The notes under the pieces are model-generated. The model saw nothing but the letters and a program-made list of their open reading frames with translations. It was not told the DNA's origin and searched no databases. DNA of 64,000 nucleotides from Lachnospiraceae bacterium XPB1003 (GTDB lineage Bacteria; Bacillota; Clostridia; Lachnospirales; Lachnospiraceae). The DNA is taken from NCBI GenBank assembly GCA_900102065.1, contig FMVK01000012.1, forward strand, positions 1 to 64,000, in the 5' to 3' direction. Each line of letters begins with the position of its first letter. The first letter of the stretch is position 1. The translations under genes were made by a program, and so were the position numbers. Of the stretch, positions 33,442 through 42,465 are shown piece after piece.

Positions 33442-34512
33442 ATGTTCAGAGATAAGACAAAAGTTATTCATATCGGTGACCGCGTGATAGGAGGGGGGAA
33501 TCCCATCCTTATCCAGTCAATGACCAATACACCTACGGAAGACGTGGCGGCTACCGTTGCACAGATACTTGAACTTGAATCTGAGGGATGCGAGATCATC
33601 CGCTGTACCGTTCCGACTCAGGCGGCGGCAGATGCGATACCTGAGATCAAGAAGCAGATACATATCCCTCTTGTTGCGGATATCCATTTCGATCATAAGA
33701 TGGCTCTTGCAGCCATAGAAAAGGGTGCCGACAAGATAAGGATCAATCCCGGAAATATCGGAGGCCCGGAGAAACTTCGCACCGTGGTTGCTGCGGCAAA
33801 GGAAAGAAATATACCCATCAGAGTGGGTGTTAATTCCGGTTCGCTGGAGACAAATCTGGTAGACAAATACCATGGCGTTACCGCGGAAGGAATCGTAGAG
33901 AGCGCTCTTGATAAAGTTCATATGATCGAAGATGCGGGATATGACAATATGGTCATCAGCATCAAATCATCGGACGTAATGATGTGTGTAAAGGCGCATG
34001 AGCTCATTGCGGATAAGACACCTTACCCCCTTCATGTAGGTATAACCGAAGCAGGTACCCTTACAAGAGGAAATATCAAGAGTTCTGTGGGACTTGGCAT
34101 CATTTTAAATCAGGGTATAGGTGATACTATAAGAGTTTCTCTTACCGGTGCTCCCATAGAGGAAGTGCGTTCGGCAAAAGAGATACTCAAGTGTCTCGGA
34201 CTTCGCAGAGGCGGAGTAGAGGTAGTCAGCTGTCCCACATGCGGCAGGACAAAGATCGATCTGATCGGTCTCGCGGGACAGGTAGAAGATATGGTAAGAG
34301 AAGTTACAAAGACTAAGAAGCTTGACGATATCAAGGTGGCTGTTATGGGATGCGTTGTAAACGGACCCGGCGAAGCGAAAGAGGCAGATCTTGGAGTTGC
34401 GGGCGGAGTCGGTGTAGGGCTTCTCATCAAGCATGGCGAGATAATAAAGAAACTTCCGGAGGCAGAGCTTTTATCGGCACTCAGATATGAGCTTGAGCAC
34501 TGGGGAGAGTAA
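33442..34512 (+). CDS. ispG: 4-hydroxy-3-methylbut-2-en-1-yl diphosphate synthase
   Basis: A 356-residue IspG (GcpE), the sixth step of the MEP isoprenoid pathway, with a 4Fe-4S cluster. Motifs: PILIQSMTNTPTEDV, PLVADIHFDHKMAL, RINPGNIGG, and the cluster-binding VSCPTCGRTKIDL and MGCVVNGPGEA. TGGAGG precedes the ATG. The order rseP ... ispG-polC is common in Clostridia; here PP2C and kinase genes sit between. Confidence 0.97.
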   Translation: MFRDKTKVIHIGDRVIGGGNPILIQSMTNTPTEDVAATVAQILELESEGCEIIRCTVPTQAAADAIPEIKKQIHIPLVADIHFDHKMALAAIEKGADKIRINPGNIGGPEKLRTVVAAAKERNIPIRVGVNSGSLETNLVDKYHGVTAEGIVESALDKVHMIEDAGYDNMVISIKSSDVMMCVKAHELIADKTPYPLHVGITEAGTLTRGNIKSSVGLGIILNQGIGDTIRVSLTGAPIEEVRSAKEILKCLGLRRGGVEVVSCPTCGRTKIDLIGLAGQVEDMVREVTKTKKLDDIKVAVMGCVVNGPGEAKEADLGVAGGVGVGLLIKHGEIIKKLPEAELLSALRYELEHWGE

Positions 34513-34520
34513 GTATAGTA

Positions 34521-37500
34521 ATGGACAGGAAATTCTCTGAAGTATTCGGGGAGCTGGGGCTTAGAAAAGATATAGCGGAATTCTTTTCCGATGTCACGGT
34601 TTCCAAGGTCTCTAAGGTCACTGCAAGGAGACTTCTTAGGGTATATATCACATATGACAGGATGATAATGAAGGACCGCATCATTGCTCTGGAGGCGGAA
34701 CTGGCACGCGTTTTATGCGGTGACAGTAATTGGCAGGTGCAGGTCTGTGAGGATTATCATCTCTCTTCTCAATACAGTACCCAATACGTGGTTGATAACT
34801 ATTATCCGTCGGTACTTATGGAGATAGACCGTCATGACAAGATGATACATACGGTTTTGCGCAACTGCAAACCGGAAGTGATAGACGGCAGGCTTATCGT
34901 CTCACTTCCGGATACTTTTGTTGCGCACAAAAGAGAGGAAGAAATCTGCAGTATATTCAGCGATGTGTTCCAGAACAGATTCCATCTGCCGCTTGAACCG
35001 GAGATCAGATTTGTTGAGGCGAAGGAAAGCCTCTATCACATAGAAAATGAGAAGCGTGTTCAAAACGAAGTGGCTGCTATAGCAAGCCGAGTAATGGATG
35101 CGGAGCTTCAGAAGTCACTTGAGGCGGAAGAGGAGAAGAGCGGAGAAAATGAAGATGCAGCCAATCCTTTTCTTACCGTTTCGGACGGAAAGAATAATGC
35201 TGTGAAAGCAGACGCTTCTTCCGATGATCAAAAGAAAAATGAAGCTTCGGGAGCTGCGGCATCCGGAGAGAAGCCTGCTGATAATGGATCCGCAGACAAA
35301 GGATCTGCAGACAAAGCCAATGATAAAAAATCAGACAATAAGGCGGATAAATCTTTCGGTAAAAAACAGGATTTCTCAGGTTCTTCGAAGGAAGGAAGAG
35401 CAGGAAGACGTGAAGGTTCAGGCGGAAGAGGCAGAAGCCTTAAGATGAGCGATAATCCCGATGTCATCTACGGAAGGGATTTTGAAGGCGAGACCATGAC
35501 CATGGAATCCATCGTAGGCGAGACCCCCGATGCCATAATACGTGGTCAGGTCATTGCAATAGAAAGCTTTGATTCCAAGAACGGATACAAGATCACCAAA
35601 TGTACCGCAACAGACTATACGGATACAATGCGGTTTAAGATAATCCTTCCGGTGGAGCTTGGCAACGAACTGCTTCAGACGCTGAAGGAAGGAATCTTTG
35701 TTACCGTTAAGGGCCTTGCCCAGTATGATAATTTCGACAAGGAAGTTGAGGTCGGAAATATCACGGGTATTAAGAAGAGCAGTGATTTCAGGACAAAGCG
35801 TGCGGATTTCAATGAGTTCAAGCGAGTTGAGCTTCATGCACACTCTAAGATGAGCGAAGACGGTTGCCTTGATATTTCAAGTCTCATAAAGACCGCTGCG
35901 ACCTTTGGTCACAGAGCTGTAGCTGTTACGGATACCGGAACCGTGCAGGCTTTCCCTGATGCCGCTATTGAACAGAGTAAGATAAAATACGGTGAAGACG
36001 TTAAGGCTGATGATAAGCTGAAAGTCATATACGGTCTGGAAGCGTATCTTGTGGATGATACGGTCGCTGTTGTTGTAAACGAAAGAGGGCAGACTCTTCA
36101 GGATACTTTTGTGGTCTTCGATATTGAGACCACCGGTTTTGTGCCCACCAAGAATAAGATAATAGAGATCGGTGCCGTCAAAGTAACGGCAGGTGAGATC
36201 GTTGACAGATTCTCCGAATTCGTTAATCCCGAGATCCCCATCCCCATGGAGATTACCGAGCTTACCAGTATCAAGGACAGCGACGTAATGGATGCCGATA
36301 CCATCGAGGATATTCTTCCGAGATTTCTTGAGTTCTGTAAGGACAGTGTATTGGTAGCGCATAACGCTAAGTTCGATACTTCATTTATCCGTTACAATGC
36401 GGAGAAGCTCGGACTTGAATATGATTTTACACATACGGATACAATCGAGATCGCACGACTTGTGATGCCGAGGCAGAAGACGTACCAGCTGCATAAGCTG
36501 GCGGAAGCGCTGAAGGTTCAGACGCTCCATCATCACAGAGCGGTGGATGATGCCGAGATGACGGCAGGTATTTTTATCAAAGAGATAGGACTGCTTGCGG
36601 AAAAACAGGTTTACACACTTGATGAGCTGAACAATCTCGGAGGACTTACGGATGATAAGCTTGCGGATATGCATGCTTCACGTGCCGTGATCCTTGCCAA
36701 GAATGAAGTGGGAAGAAGAAATCTTTACAGACTGGTATCCATGTCACATCTAAGATTTCTTGGGAAAGCTGTGCCTAAGATTCCCAAGAGTATGCTGGAC
36801 AGCTTAAGAGAAGGTCTTATCGTGGGCAGCGGCAGCACGGACGGAGAACTCTTCCAGGCTCTTATCAACGAGAGGCCGAACGTAGAGATATCGCGTATTG
36901 CAGATTATTATGATTATCTTGAGATCTTTCCCGCGGGAAACGCACAGTATCTTATCAATGATGACAAGATGCCGTCTGTGAATTCTCTTCAGGATGTAAG
37001 AGATTTCATGAAGAGGATAGTGGATCTGGGAGATGAACACGGCAAGATCGTCTGTGCCGCAGGAGATGTACATTACCTGAATGAAGAAGATTCAATCTAT
37101 CGTACTATAGTTGCCGCGGGCAAGAAGAATATGAGGATCAGGGATCTGTCTGATACCATGTATTTTCATACTACACAGGAGATGCTGGATGAATTCTCAT
37201 ATCTCGGTTCGGACAAAGCGATGGAGACTGTAATACTGAATACAAACAAGATCGCGGATATGTGTGATCCCATCGCACCGGTCAGACCCGATAAATGTCC
37301 TCCCGTCATTGAGGATTCGGATAAGACGCTTAGACGTATCTGCTATGATAAGGCTCACTCCATGTATGGAGAAGAACTTCCTCCCGTAGTATCCGAGAGA
37401 CTTGAAAGAGAGCTTAAGTCTATCATAGGTAACGGTTATGCCGTTATGTATATCATCGCTCAGAAGCTTGTTTGGAAATCTGTTGAAGACGGATATCTGG

Positions 37501-39227
37501 TTGGTTCCAGAGGATCGGTAGGTTCTTCCTTTGTTGCCACCATGGCAGGTATAACCGAGGTTAATCCTCTCGCACCCCATTACTATTGCGGTAAGTGCAG
37601 ATATTCTGATTTTGATTCTCCGGAACTTAAGGAATATGCGGGACGTTCCGGTTTTGATATGCCGGATAAGATATGTCCTGTCTGCGGTGAGAAGCTGATC
37701 AAGGACGGCTTTGATATTCCTTTCGAGACATTCCTGGGATTTAAGGGAGACAAGGAACCGGATATCGATCTTAATTTCTCCAGTGAATATCAGTCCAAGG
37801 CTCATAAGTATACGGAGGTAATCTTCGGTTACGGTCAGACTTATCGTGCAGGTACGGTTGGTACTCTTGCGGACAAGACAGCTTACGGATATGTTAAGCA
37901 CTTTTTTGATGACAAGGGTATAACCAAGAGAAGTGCCGAGCTTGACAGGCTTTCAAAGGGAGTAATGGGTGTAAGAAACAGTACGGGCCAGCATCCGGGA
38001 GGAATCGTAGTACTTCCGGTGGGAGAGGATATCAATTCTTTCACACCGACTCAGCATCCTGCCGATGATATGACATCGCCTATCATTACGACCCATTTCG
38101 ATTATCATAAGATCGAGCAGAACCTTTTGAAACTGGATATACTGGGACACGATGATCCAACCATGATCAGGATGCTGCAGGATCTGACGGACAGGGATCC
38201 TTTAACCATACCGTTGGATGATCCGGAAGTAATGGAACTCTTTAAGAGTACGAAGCCTCTTGGCATCACGCCGGAGGATATAGGCGGTACGAAGCTGGGA
38301 ACACTGGGGATACCGGAATTCGGAACGGACTTCGCCATGCAGATGCTTATCGATACCAATCCGCAGGCTTTCTCGGATCTGGTACGTATCGCAGGTCTGT
38401 CCCACGGAACCGATGTATGGCTTGGAAATGCGGAGACACTTATCAAGAACGGAACTGCGACCATATCTACGGCTATCTGTACCAGAGATGATATAATGAC
38501 TTATCTGATCGGCAAGGGCCTGGAGCCTGAGGAGTCATTCAAGATCATGGAGAATGTCCGTAAGGGTAAGGTCGCCAAGGGTAAGGCTGATAAGTGGCCG
38601 GAGTGGAAAGCGGATATGATCGCTCATGATGTACCGGACTGGTATGTATGGTCATGCGAGAAGATCCAGTATATGTTCCCCAAGGCTCATGCTGCGGCAT
38701 ACGTTATGATGGCATGGCGTGTGGCATATTATAAGATCAATTATCCTGCACAGTACTATGCGGCTTTTTTCTCCATCAGATCGAAAGCATTTGATTACGA
38801 GCAGATGTGCCAGGGTAAACAGCATCTTGAATACTGCATGCAGGAAGTGACGAAGCGTCTTGACTCCAAGGAGGCTTCTCCGAAGGATAAGGACAGTCTG
38901 CGTGATATGAGACTGGTTGAAGAAATGTATGCCCGTGGTATAGAATTTACTAAGATAGACTTATATAAATCCAAGGCAACGGCATTCCAGGTGACGGAAG
39001 ACGGCAGGATAATGCCTGCCTTTGTTGCCATAGACGGTCTCGGTGATACCAATGCGATACAGATAGAAGATGCGGCCAGAAGAGGAGTATTCACCAGTAA
39101 GGAAGACTTCAGACAGCGTACCAAGACATCACAGACTACTATCGACAAGATGACAGAGCTTCACATACTTGAAGGACTTCCCGATTCAAATCAGATCTCG
39201 ATATTTGACCTTTTGGGAAAAGGTTAA
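34521..39227 (+). CDS. polC: DNA polymerase III alpha subunit, PolC type
   Basis: A 1568-residue replicative polymerase of low-GC Gram-positives. Order: N-terminal domains (1-190), a Glu/Lys/Ala/Asp-rich low-complexity stretch (about 195-310) with GSADK repeats, OB domain (about 325-415), split PHP domain (LHAHSKMSEDG near 436), DEDDh proofreading exonuclease (about 528-690: VVFDIETTG, HNAKFD, HHRAVDDAEM), zinc motif (CGKC and CPVCG, about 1022-1055), polymerase core (PDIDLNFS near 1080, GTVGTLADKTAYGY), and the C-terminal domain. Bacillus PolC is about 1440 residues; the excess is largely the low-complexity insert. ATG 34521 is nine bases after ispG, with only a weak ribosome site. Confidence 0.97.
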   Translation: MDRKFSEVFGELGLRKDIAEFFSDVTVSKVSKVTARRLLRVYITYDRMIMKDRIIALEAELARVLCGDSNWQVQVCEDYHLSSQYSTQYVVDNYYPSVLMEIDRHDKMIHTVLRNCKPEVIDGRLIVSLPDTFVAHKREEEICSIFSDVFQNRFHLPLEPEIRFVEAKESLYHIENEKRVQNEVAAIASRVMDAELQKSLEAEEEKSGENEDAANPFLTVSDGKNNAVKADASSDDQKKNEASGAAASGEKPADNGSADKGSADKANDKKSDNKADKSFGKKQDFSGSSKEGRAGRREGSGGRGRSLKMSDNPDVIYGRDFEGETMTMESIVGETPDAIIRGQVIAIESFDSKNGYKITKCTATDYTDTMRFKIILPVELGNELLQTLKEGIFVTVKGLAQYDNFDKEVEVGNITGIKKSSDFRTKRADFNEFKRVELHAHSKMSEDGCLDISSLIKTAATFGHRAVAVTDTGTVQAFPDAAIEQSKIKYGEDVKADDKLKVIYGLEAYLVDDTVAVVVNERGQTLQDTFVVFDIETTGFVPTKNKIIEIGAVKVTAGEIVDRFSEFVNPEIPIPMEITELTSIKDSDVMDADTIEDILPRFLEFCKDSVLVAHNAKFDTSFIRYNAEKLGLEYDFTHTDTIEIARLVMPRQKTYQLHKLAEALKVQTLHHHRAVDDAEMTAGIFIKEIGLLAEKQVYTLDELNNLGGLTDDKLADMHASRAVILAKNEVGRRNLYRLVSMSHLRFLGKAVPKIPKSMLDSLREGLIVGSGSTDGELFQALINERPNVEISRIADYYDYLEIFPAGNAQYLINDDKMPSVNSLQDVRDFMKRIVDLGDEHGKIVCAAGDVHYLNEEDSIYRTIVAAGKKNMRIRDLSDTMYFHTTQEMLDEFSYLGSDKAMETVILNTNKIADMCDPIAPVRPDKCPPVIEDSDKTLRRICYDKAHSMYGEELPPVVSERLERELKSIIGNGYAVMYIIAQKLVWKSVEDGYLVGSRGSVGSSFVATMAGITEVNPLAPHYYCGKCRYSDFDSPELKEYAGRSGFDMPDKICPVCGEKLIKDGFDIPFETFLGFKGDKEPDIDLNFSSEYQSKAHKYTEVIFGYGQTYRAGTVGTLADKTAYGYVKHFFDDKGITKRSAELDRLSKGVMGVRNSTGQHPGGIVVLPVGEDINSFTPTQHPADDMTSPIITTHFDYHKIEQNLLKLDILGHDDPTMIRMLQDLTDRDPLTIPLDDPEVMELFKSTKPLGITPEDIGGTKLGTLGIPEFGTDFAMQMLIDTNPQAFSDLVRIAGLSHGTDVWLGNAETLIKNGTATISTAICTRDDIMTYLIGKGLEPEESFKIMENVRKGKVAKGKADKWPEWKADMIAHDVPDWYVWSCEKIQYMFPKAHAAAYVMMAWRVAYYKINYPAQYYAAFFSIRSKAFDYEQMCQGKQHLEYCMQEVTKRLDSKEASPKDKDSLRDMRLVEEMYARGIEFTKIDLYKSKATAFQVTEDGRIMPAFVAIDGLGDTNAIQIEDAARRGVFTSKEDFRQRTKTSQTTIDKMTELHILEGLPDSNQISIFDLLGKG

Positions 39228-39253
39228 GAAATATAAAATGATGGAGGGCTAAA

Positions 39254-41245
39254 ATGAAGTGTTCAAAATGTGGAAGAGAACTCGCTCCTGATGAAAAGTT
39301 CTGCGGAGGATGCGGGGCCATTGTAGGCGGGAACGTGGAAGAGCAGAAGACGGAACCTGAAACGGCTGCGGGAACAATAATGCCGGCTGAAAATGTGGTT
39401 ATCGGAGAACCGGTTAAAGAAGCGGTGACTGCAGAGGAAGCGCCTAAAGCTTCGGCGCCTTCGGATGCATCCGCTATCCTGAACGGGGCAGCAGATCCTT
39501 TATATACCACGCAGGGAGCACCCGATGCTTCCGGCGCTTATATACCTTCTGGTTCATCCGGAACGGGATTCAGTTATACTCCGCCAAGGGAACCTGAGAA
39601 GAAGCCTGAAGCACCTGTGAAGAAAAAGAAGAAAGGCGGACTTATTGCCGTACTTGTGGCTGCTGTTTTTGTGATCGTTTTGATCGCGGTAGCAGTATTT
39701 GCCAAGGAATCCATCATGAGACTGATAAAGTCTCCCGAGGATTATACAAAATATGTCTTAAGGAATAATCTTGTCGGAAATAAGGCTTTGGTGGAAGCTT
39801 ATGATTCCGCGCGTTCCGGTAAGGGATTCTCGCAGTCTACATCCAGGTATTATCTCAATGCATCGGATGAAGCGCTGGATGATTTCTACAGTATCCTGGA
39901 AGCGGAAGATGTTGATGTTGACAGGGATGAGATCGAGTTTGCAAAAGAAGTTTCCTTAACCGTTGATACCACTGCCGATGACGGCAGATTCAAGCTTGCC
40001 TCCGATATCACACTGGGTGGAAAGAGCGCTTTTACGGCAGATGTCATTTATGATACCGACAGTGAAGAGGTTTACTTCAGAAGCAAGGAACTTAATGAAG
40101 ACTATGCTTATTATGCTTTTTCCGGAAGTCCGAGCAGCTATACCGACAGAGAGATCCAGGAGATGCTTTCTATGATGACCGTGACCAATGAGGGACTTCC
40201 GTCAGGCAAGGAAATGTCTGAGATCTGGGATAAGTATGCGGATATCGCCATCGATCAGATCGACGATGTTGAAGAATCAAGAGAGAAGATGACGGCAGGT
40301 GATGTTACCCAGAAGATGACGGTTCTTGAGATCAAGATCGATGATAAGCTTTCAAAGAATATTGCGGTTGAAGTGCTCGGAGAGCTTAAGGACGACGATG
40401 AATTCAAGGACATCATGAAGAGAGCGGCCAAGTCATATGAACCCTTACTTGCTTCAAGGATGTACCGCTATGGCGGCAGCAGCGATGACTTTGAGGATGA
40501 GCTTGACGACTGGCTTGATGATGCATACAAGTCAGCCAAGAAAATCAAATTCAAGGATGAGGCAACACTAGAACTTTATGTTTCAAACGGAGGAAAGATA
40601 CAGGGCGTAAGATTTGCATTTGATGACAATGAATTCTACAGCCTTTATACGGAAAAGTTTGGCAAGTTCGGTTCCGAATTAAGAGTTGTGGATGAAAAAG
40701 ATGAAGTGATGACGGTAGTCGGAAACGGCAAGGTATCATTCGGAACGATAACAGGCACGTTTGATATTGAAATGCCGGAGGAGGATGTAAAGTTCACCGT
40801 GGGAGCCGAAGGATTTAATCTGGCACAGATGGCAGCAGGCAAGGTGAACGGAACGCTTTCTCTTGATCTTGGACAGTTTTCCAAGGAACTTAAGGAGGCA
40901 GACAAGGAAGCTGATGCAAATGGTGTTATCAGAAAGCTCGCGGATTATGAATTAAAGATGTTTATATCATCCACAGGAAAGAGTTCGGAGATCAAATACT
41001 CCCTCAACAGAGATAAGGATGAGTATATTTCTGCGGGTTATTCTGTTGCTCTTAGCTCCGGTGATTCCATCGAGATCCCTTCCGGTAAGAAGTCGGTCCA
41101 GATAGAGGATGAAGATGATTTTATAGAGTATCTTATGGATTGCGATTTTGACGGATGGGCTGATGAGCTTGAGGACTGCGGCCTTCCCGATGAAGTGACA
41201 GATGCTGTGGGTGAGGTTTCGGATATGCTGGAACTCTATTACTGA
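39254..41245 (+). CDS. Membrane protein with N-terminal zinc ribbon and large extracellular domain
   Basis: A 663-residue protein. Residues 1-28 form a zinc ribbon (CSKCGRELAPDEKFCGGCG). A Glu/Pro/Ala-rich linker leads to a basic patch (KKKKKG) and one membrane segment (about 133-154). The remaining 500 residues, starting with a SPEDYTKYVLRNN motif, should be outside, and are rich in Asp, Glu and Lys. The pattern is common among Clostridia proteins annotated as zinc-ribbon, DUF6583-like; I am not sure of that family name. GGAGGG precedes the ATG. It follows polC by 26 bases. Function unknown. Confidence 0.75.
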   Translation: MKCSKCGRELAPDEKFCGGCGAIVGGNVEEQKTEPETAAGTIMPAENVVIGEPVKEAVTAEEAPKASAPSDASAILNGAADPLYTTQGAPDASGAYIPSGSSGTGFSYTPPREPEKKPEAPVKKKKKGGLIAVLVAAVFVIVLIAVAVFAKESIMRLIKSPEDYTKYVLRNNLVGNKALVEAYDSARSGKGFSQSTSRYYLNASDEALDDFYSILEAEDVDVDRDEIEFAKEVSLTVDTTADDGRFKLASDITLGGKSAFTADVIYDTDSEEVYFRSKELNEDYAYYAFSGSPSSYTDREIQEMLSMMTVTNEGLPSGKEMSEIWDKYADIAIDQIDDVEESREKMTAGDVTQKMTVLEIKIDDKLSKNIAVEVLGELKDDDEFKDIMKRAAKSYEPLLASRMYRYGGSSDDFEDELDDWLDDAYKSAKKIKFKDEATLELYVSNGGKIQGVRFAFDDNEFYSLYTEKFGKFGSELRVVDEKDEVMTVVGNGKVSFGTITGTFDIEMPEEDVKFTVGAEGFNLAQMAAGKVNGTLSLDLGQFSKELKEADKEADANGVIRKLADYELKMFISSTGKSSEIKYSLNRDKDEYISAGYSVALSSGDSIEIPSGKKSVQIEDEDDFIEYLMDCDFDGWADELEDCGLPDEVTDAVGEVSDMLELYY

Positions 41246-41274
41246 TAATTGTTATACAGATAAGTTTAATCCGG

Positions 41275-41314
41275 ATGCCGTATCATGTGCCTGTGACATA
41301 TGATACGGCATTTT
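41275..41314 (+). terminator. Strong terminator of the ispG-polC-zinc ribbon unit
   Basis: Twelve-base-pair perfect stem (41275-41286 with 41300-41311), three further inner pairs, seven-base loop, then TTTT. Confidence 0.9.
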
Positions 41315-41363
41315 ACAGTAAATGACGGGTTTTGATATAATTCAAAAAAAATAAAAAAAGTCC

Positions 41364-41392
41364 TTGCATTTTATAATAAGCTGTAGTAAGAT
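41364..41392 (+). promoter_or_regulatory. Promoter of tRNA-Glu
   Basis: TTGCAT (41364-41369), 17-base spacer, TAAGAT (41387-41392). A second element upstream reads TTTACA (41312-41317), 18 bases, TATAAT (41336-41341) with TG at -15/-14. Confidence 0.6.
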
Positions 41393-41412
41393 AAACGAGC
41401 TGAGTTAAGTAT

Positions 41413-41484
41413 GGCTCGTTGGTCAAGCGGTTAAGACGCTGCCCTCTCACGGCAGAATCAGCGGTTCGATTCCGCTACGAGCTG
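41413..41484 (+). tRNA. tRNA-Glu (anticodon CUC)
   Basis: Complete cloverleaf: acceptor GGCTCGT (41413-41419) with ACGAGCT (41477-41483, one G-U), D arm GTC/GAC, anticodon stem CTGCC/GGCAG with loop CTCTCAC (41444-41450; anticodon CTC at 41446-41448), T arm AGCGG/CCGCT with TTCGATT loop, discriminator G at 41484. CCA is not encoded. It reads GAG, a frequent Glu codon in the genes here. Confidence 0.95.
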
Positions 41485-41486
41485 GT

Positions 41487-41517
41487 AAAAGACATCCGTA
41501 AACAGGATGTCTTTTTT
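41487..41517 (+). terminator. Terminator of tRNA-Glu
   Basis: Eleven-base-pair perfect stem (41487-41497 with 41505-41515), seven-base loop, T-run. Confidence 0.9.
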
Positions 41518-41629
41518 CTTTTCTGTCTTTATGTTCTGCAACGATCATCAACATTAAATTGATCATACTGTTGTCTTATAACACACGCATAAGAATTTGT
41601 AATATTGTGGATTAAAGAGAAGGAAGTTT

Positions 41630-41638
41630 TGGTATAAT
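41630..41638 (+). promoter_or_regulatory. Extended -10 promoter of the small membrane protein gene
   Basis: TGGTATAAT. The start near 41645 excludes the in-frame TTG at 41638 as a translation start. Confidence 0.45.
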
Positions 41639-41703
41639 TGTTATATGTTTCAAAGGAAATTAAACGACAGGATCGTATAAGCATATTTAATTCATTTCAT
41701 CAT

Positions 41704-42336
41704 ATGGAATCAGTCGGAAAACAAATAGTCAGACGTTACATTCTGCAAAGAGCTAAATTCATGATAGCTGGCGGTATCATTCTCAGTATCGCCAGTGGGA
41801 TCGCTTTTTATTTCAGGATATTAAAATTCCCGGAGGGGCTGAAACTCACCATATTATTAGGGTTGTTCCCCGTTGTGGGGATCACGTTGCTTGTTTTGGG
41901 AATAGTGCAGTCAGTGAACCCTTTCAGTGCGGAAGAGGTAAAAAGAAATCCGGAGATCTTCAGACAGGCTGAAGAACTGTTCGGGCATGAAATATATAAG
42001 GATAAGTTCATCGTTTTATCGGAGCGTGTAATAGGCAATGCAGACAGAATACTGCAGATGGCATACAAGGATGAAGTTTATCTGTTATATGAATATACGC
42101 AGAAAGTAAATGGAACTACGAATTCAAAATTGCTCAAGGTGGAAACCGCGGTAGGTACAATGCAGATCGATATAATGGGAGCCAAAGAGAAAAAAGTTGA
42201 AGATCTGGTCAACAGGATCTGCATAAACTGCAGTTATGCCAGGGTCGGACATACGGAGGAAAATCTCAAATATCTGGAGCATATGCGCGCTACCTGGAGG
42301 AAAGAATATATACGGAAATATCGAAAAGAAGTGTAA
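41704..42336 (+). CDS. Unknown protein with two membrane segments
   Basis: A 210-residue protein. After a short N-terminus there are two membrane segments (about 17-36 and 46-68), then a cytoplasmic domain (about 75-210) rich in charged residues with an AEELFGHEIYKDKFIVLSER stretch. I do not recognise the family. ATG 41704 is chosen because the promoter at 41630-41638 rules out the earlier TTG; the ribosome site is poor. It is a single gene between the tRNA-Glu terminator and the chemoreceptor gene. Confidence 0.6.
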   Translation: MESVGKQIVRRYILQRAKFMIAGGIILSIASGIAFYFRILKFPEGLKLTILLGLFPVVGITLLVLGIVQSVNPFSAEEVKRNPEIFRQAEELFGHEIYKDKFIVLSERVIGNADRILQMAYKDEVYLLYEYTQKVNGTTNSKLLKVETAVGTMQIDIMGAKEKKVEDLVNRICINCSYARVGHTEENLKYLEHMRATWRKEYIRKYRKEV

Positions 42337-42465
42337 TTTTCTGCTTATAATTATGCTTAGAAAAGTATAAAATAATCTATAATGATCATATAAATCATTG
42401 TGCTTGGTCAGGCGGTTGAACAAATTGGGGGGAGCAATTTTTTCAACGAAAGGCAGGGGTTATTT

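Noticed and set aside
42378-42465. c-di-GMP riboswitch or sigma-28 promoter before the chemoreceptor gene
   Set aside because: A TATAAT is present at 42378, but there is no convincing -35, no sigma-28 pattern and no riboswitch core motifs.
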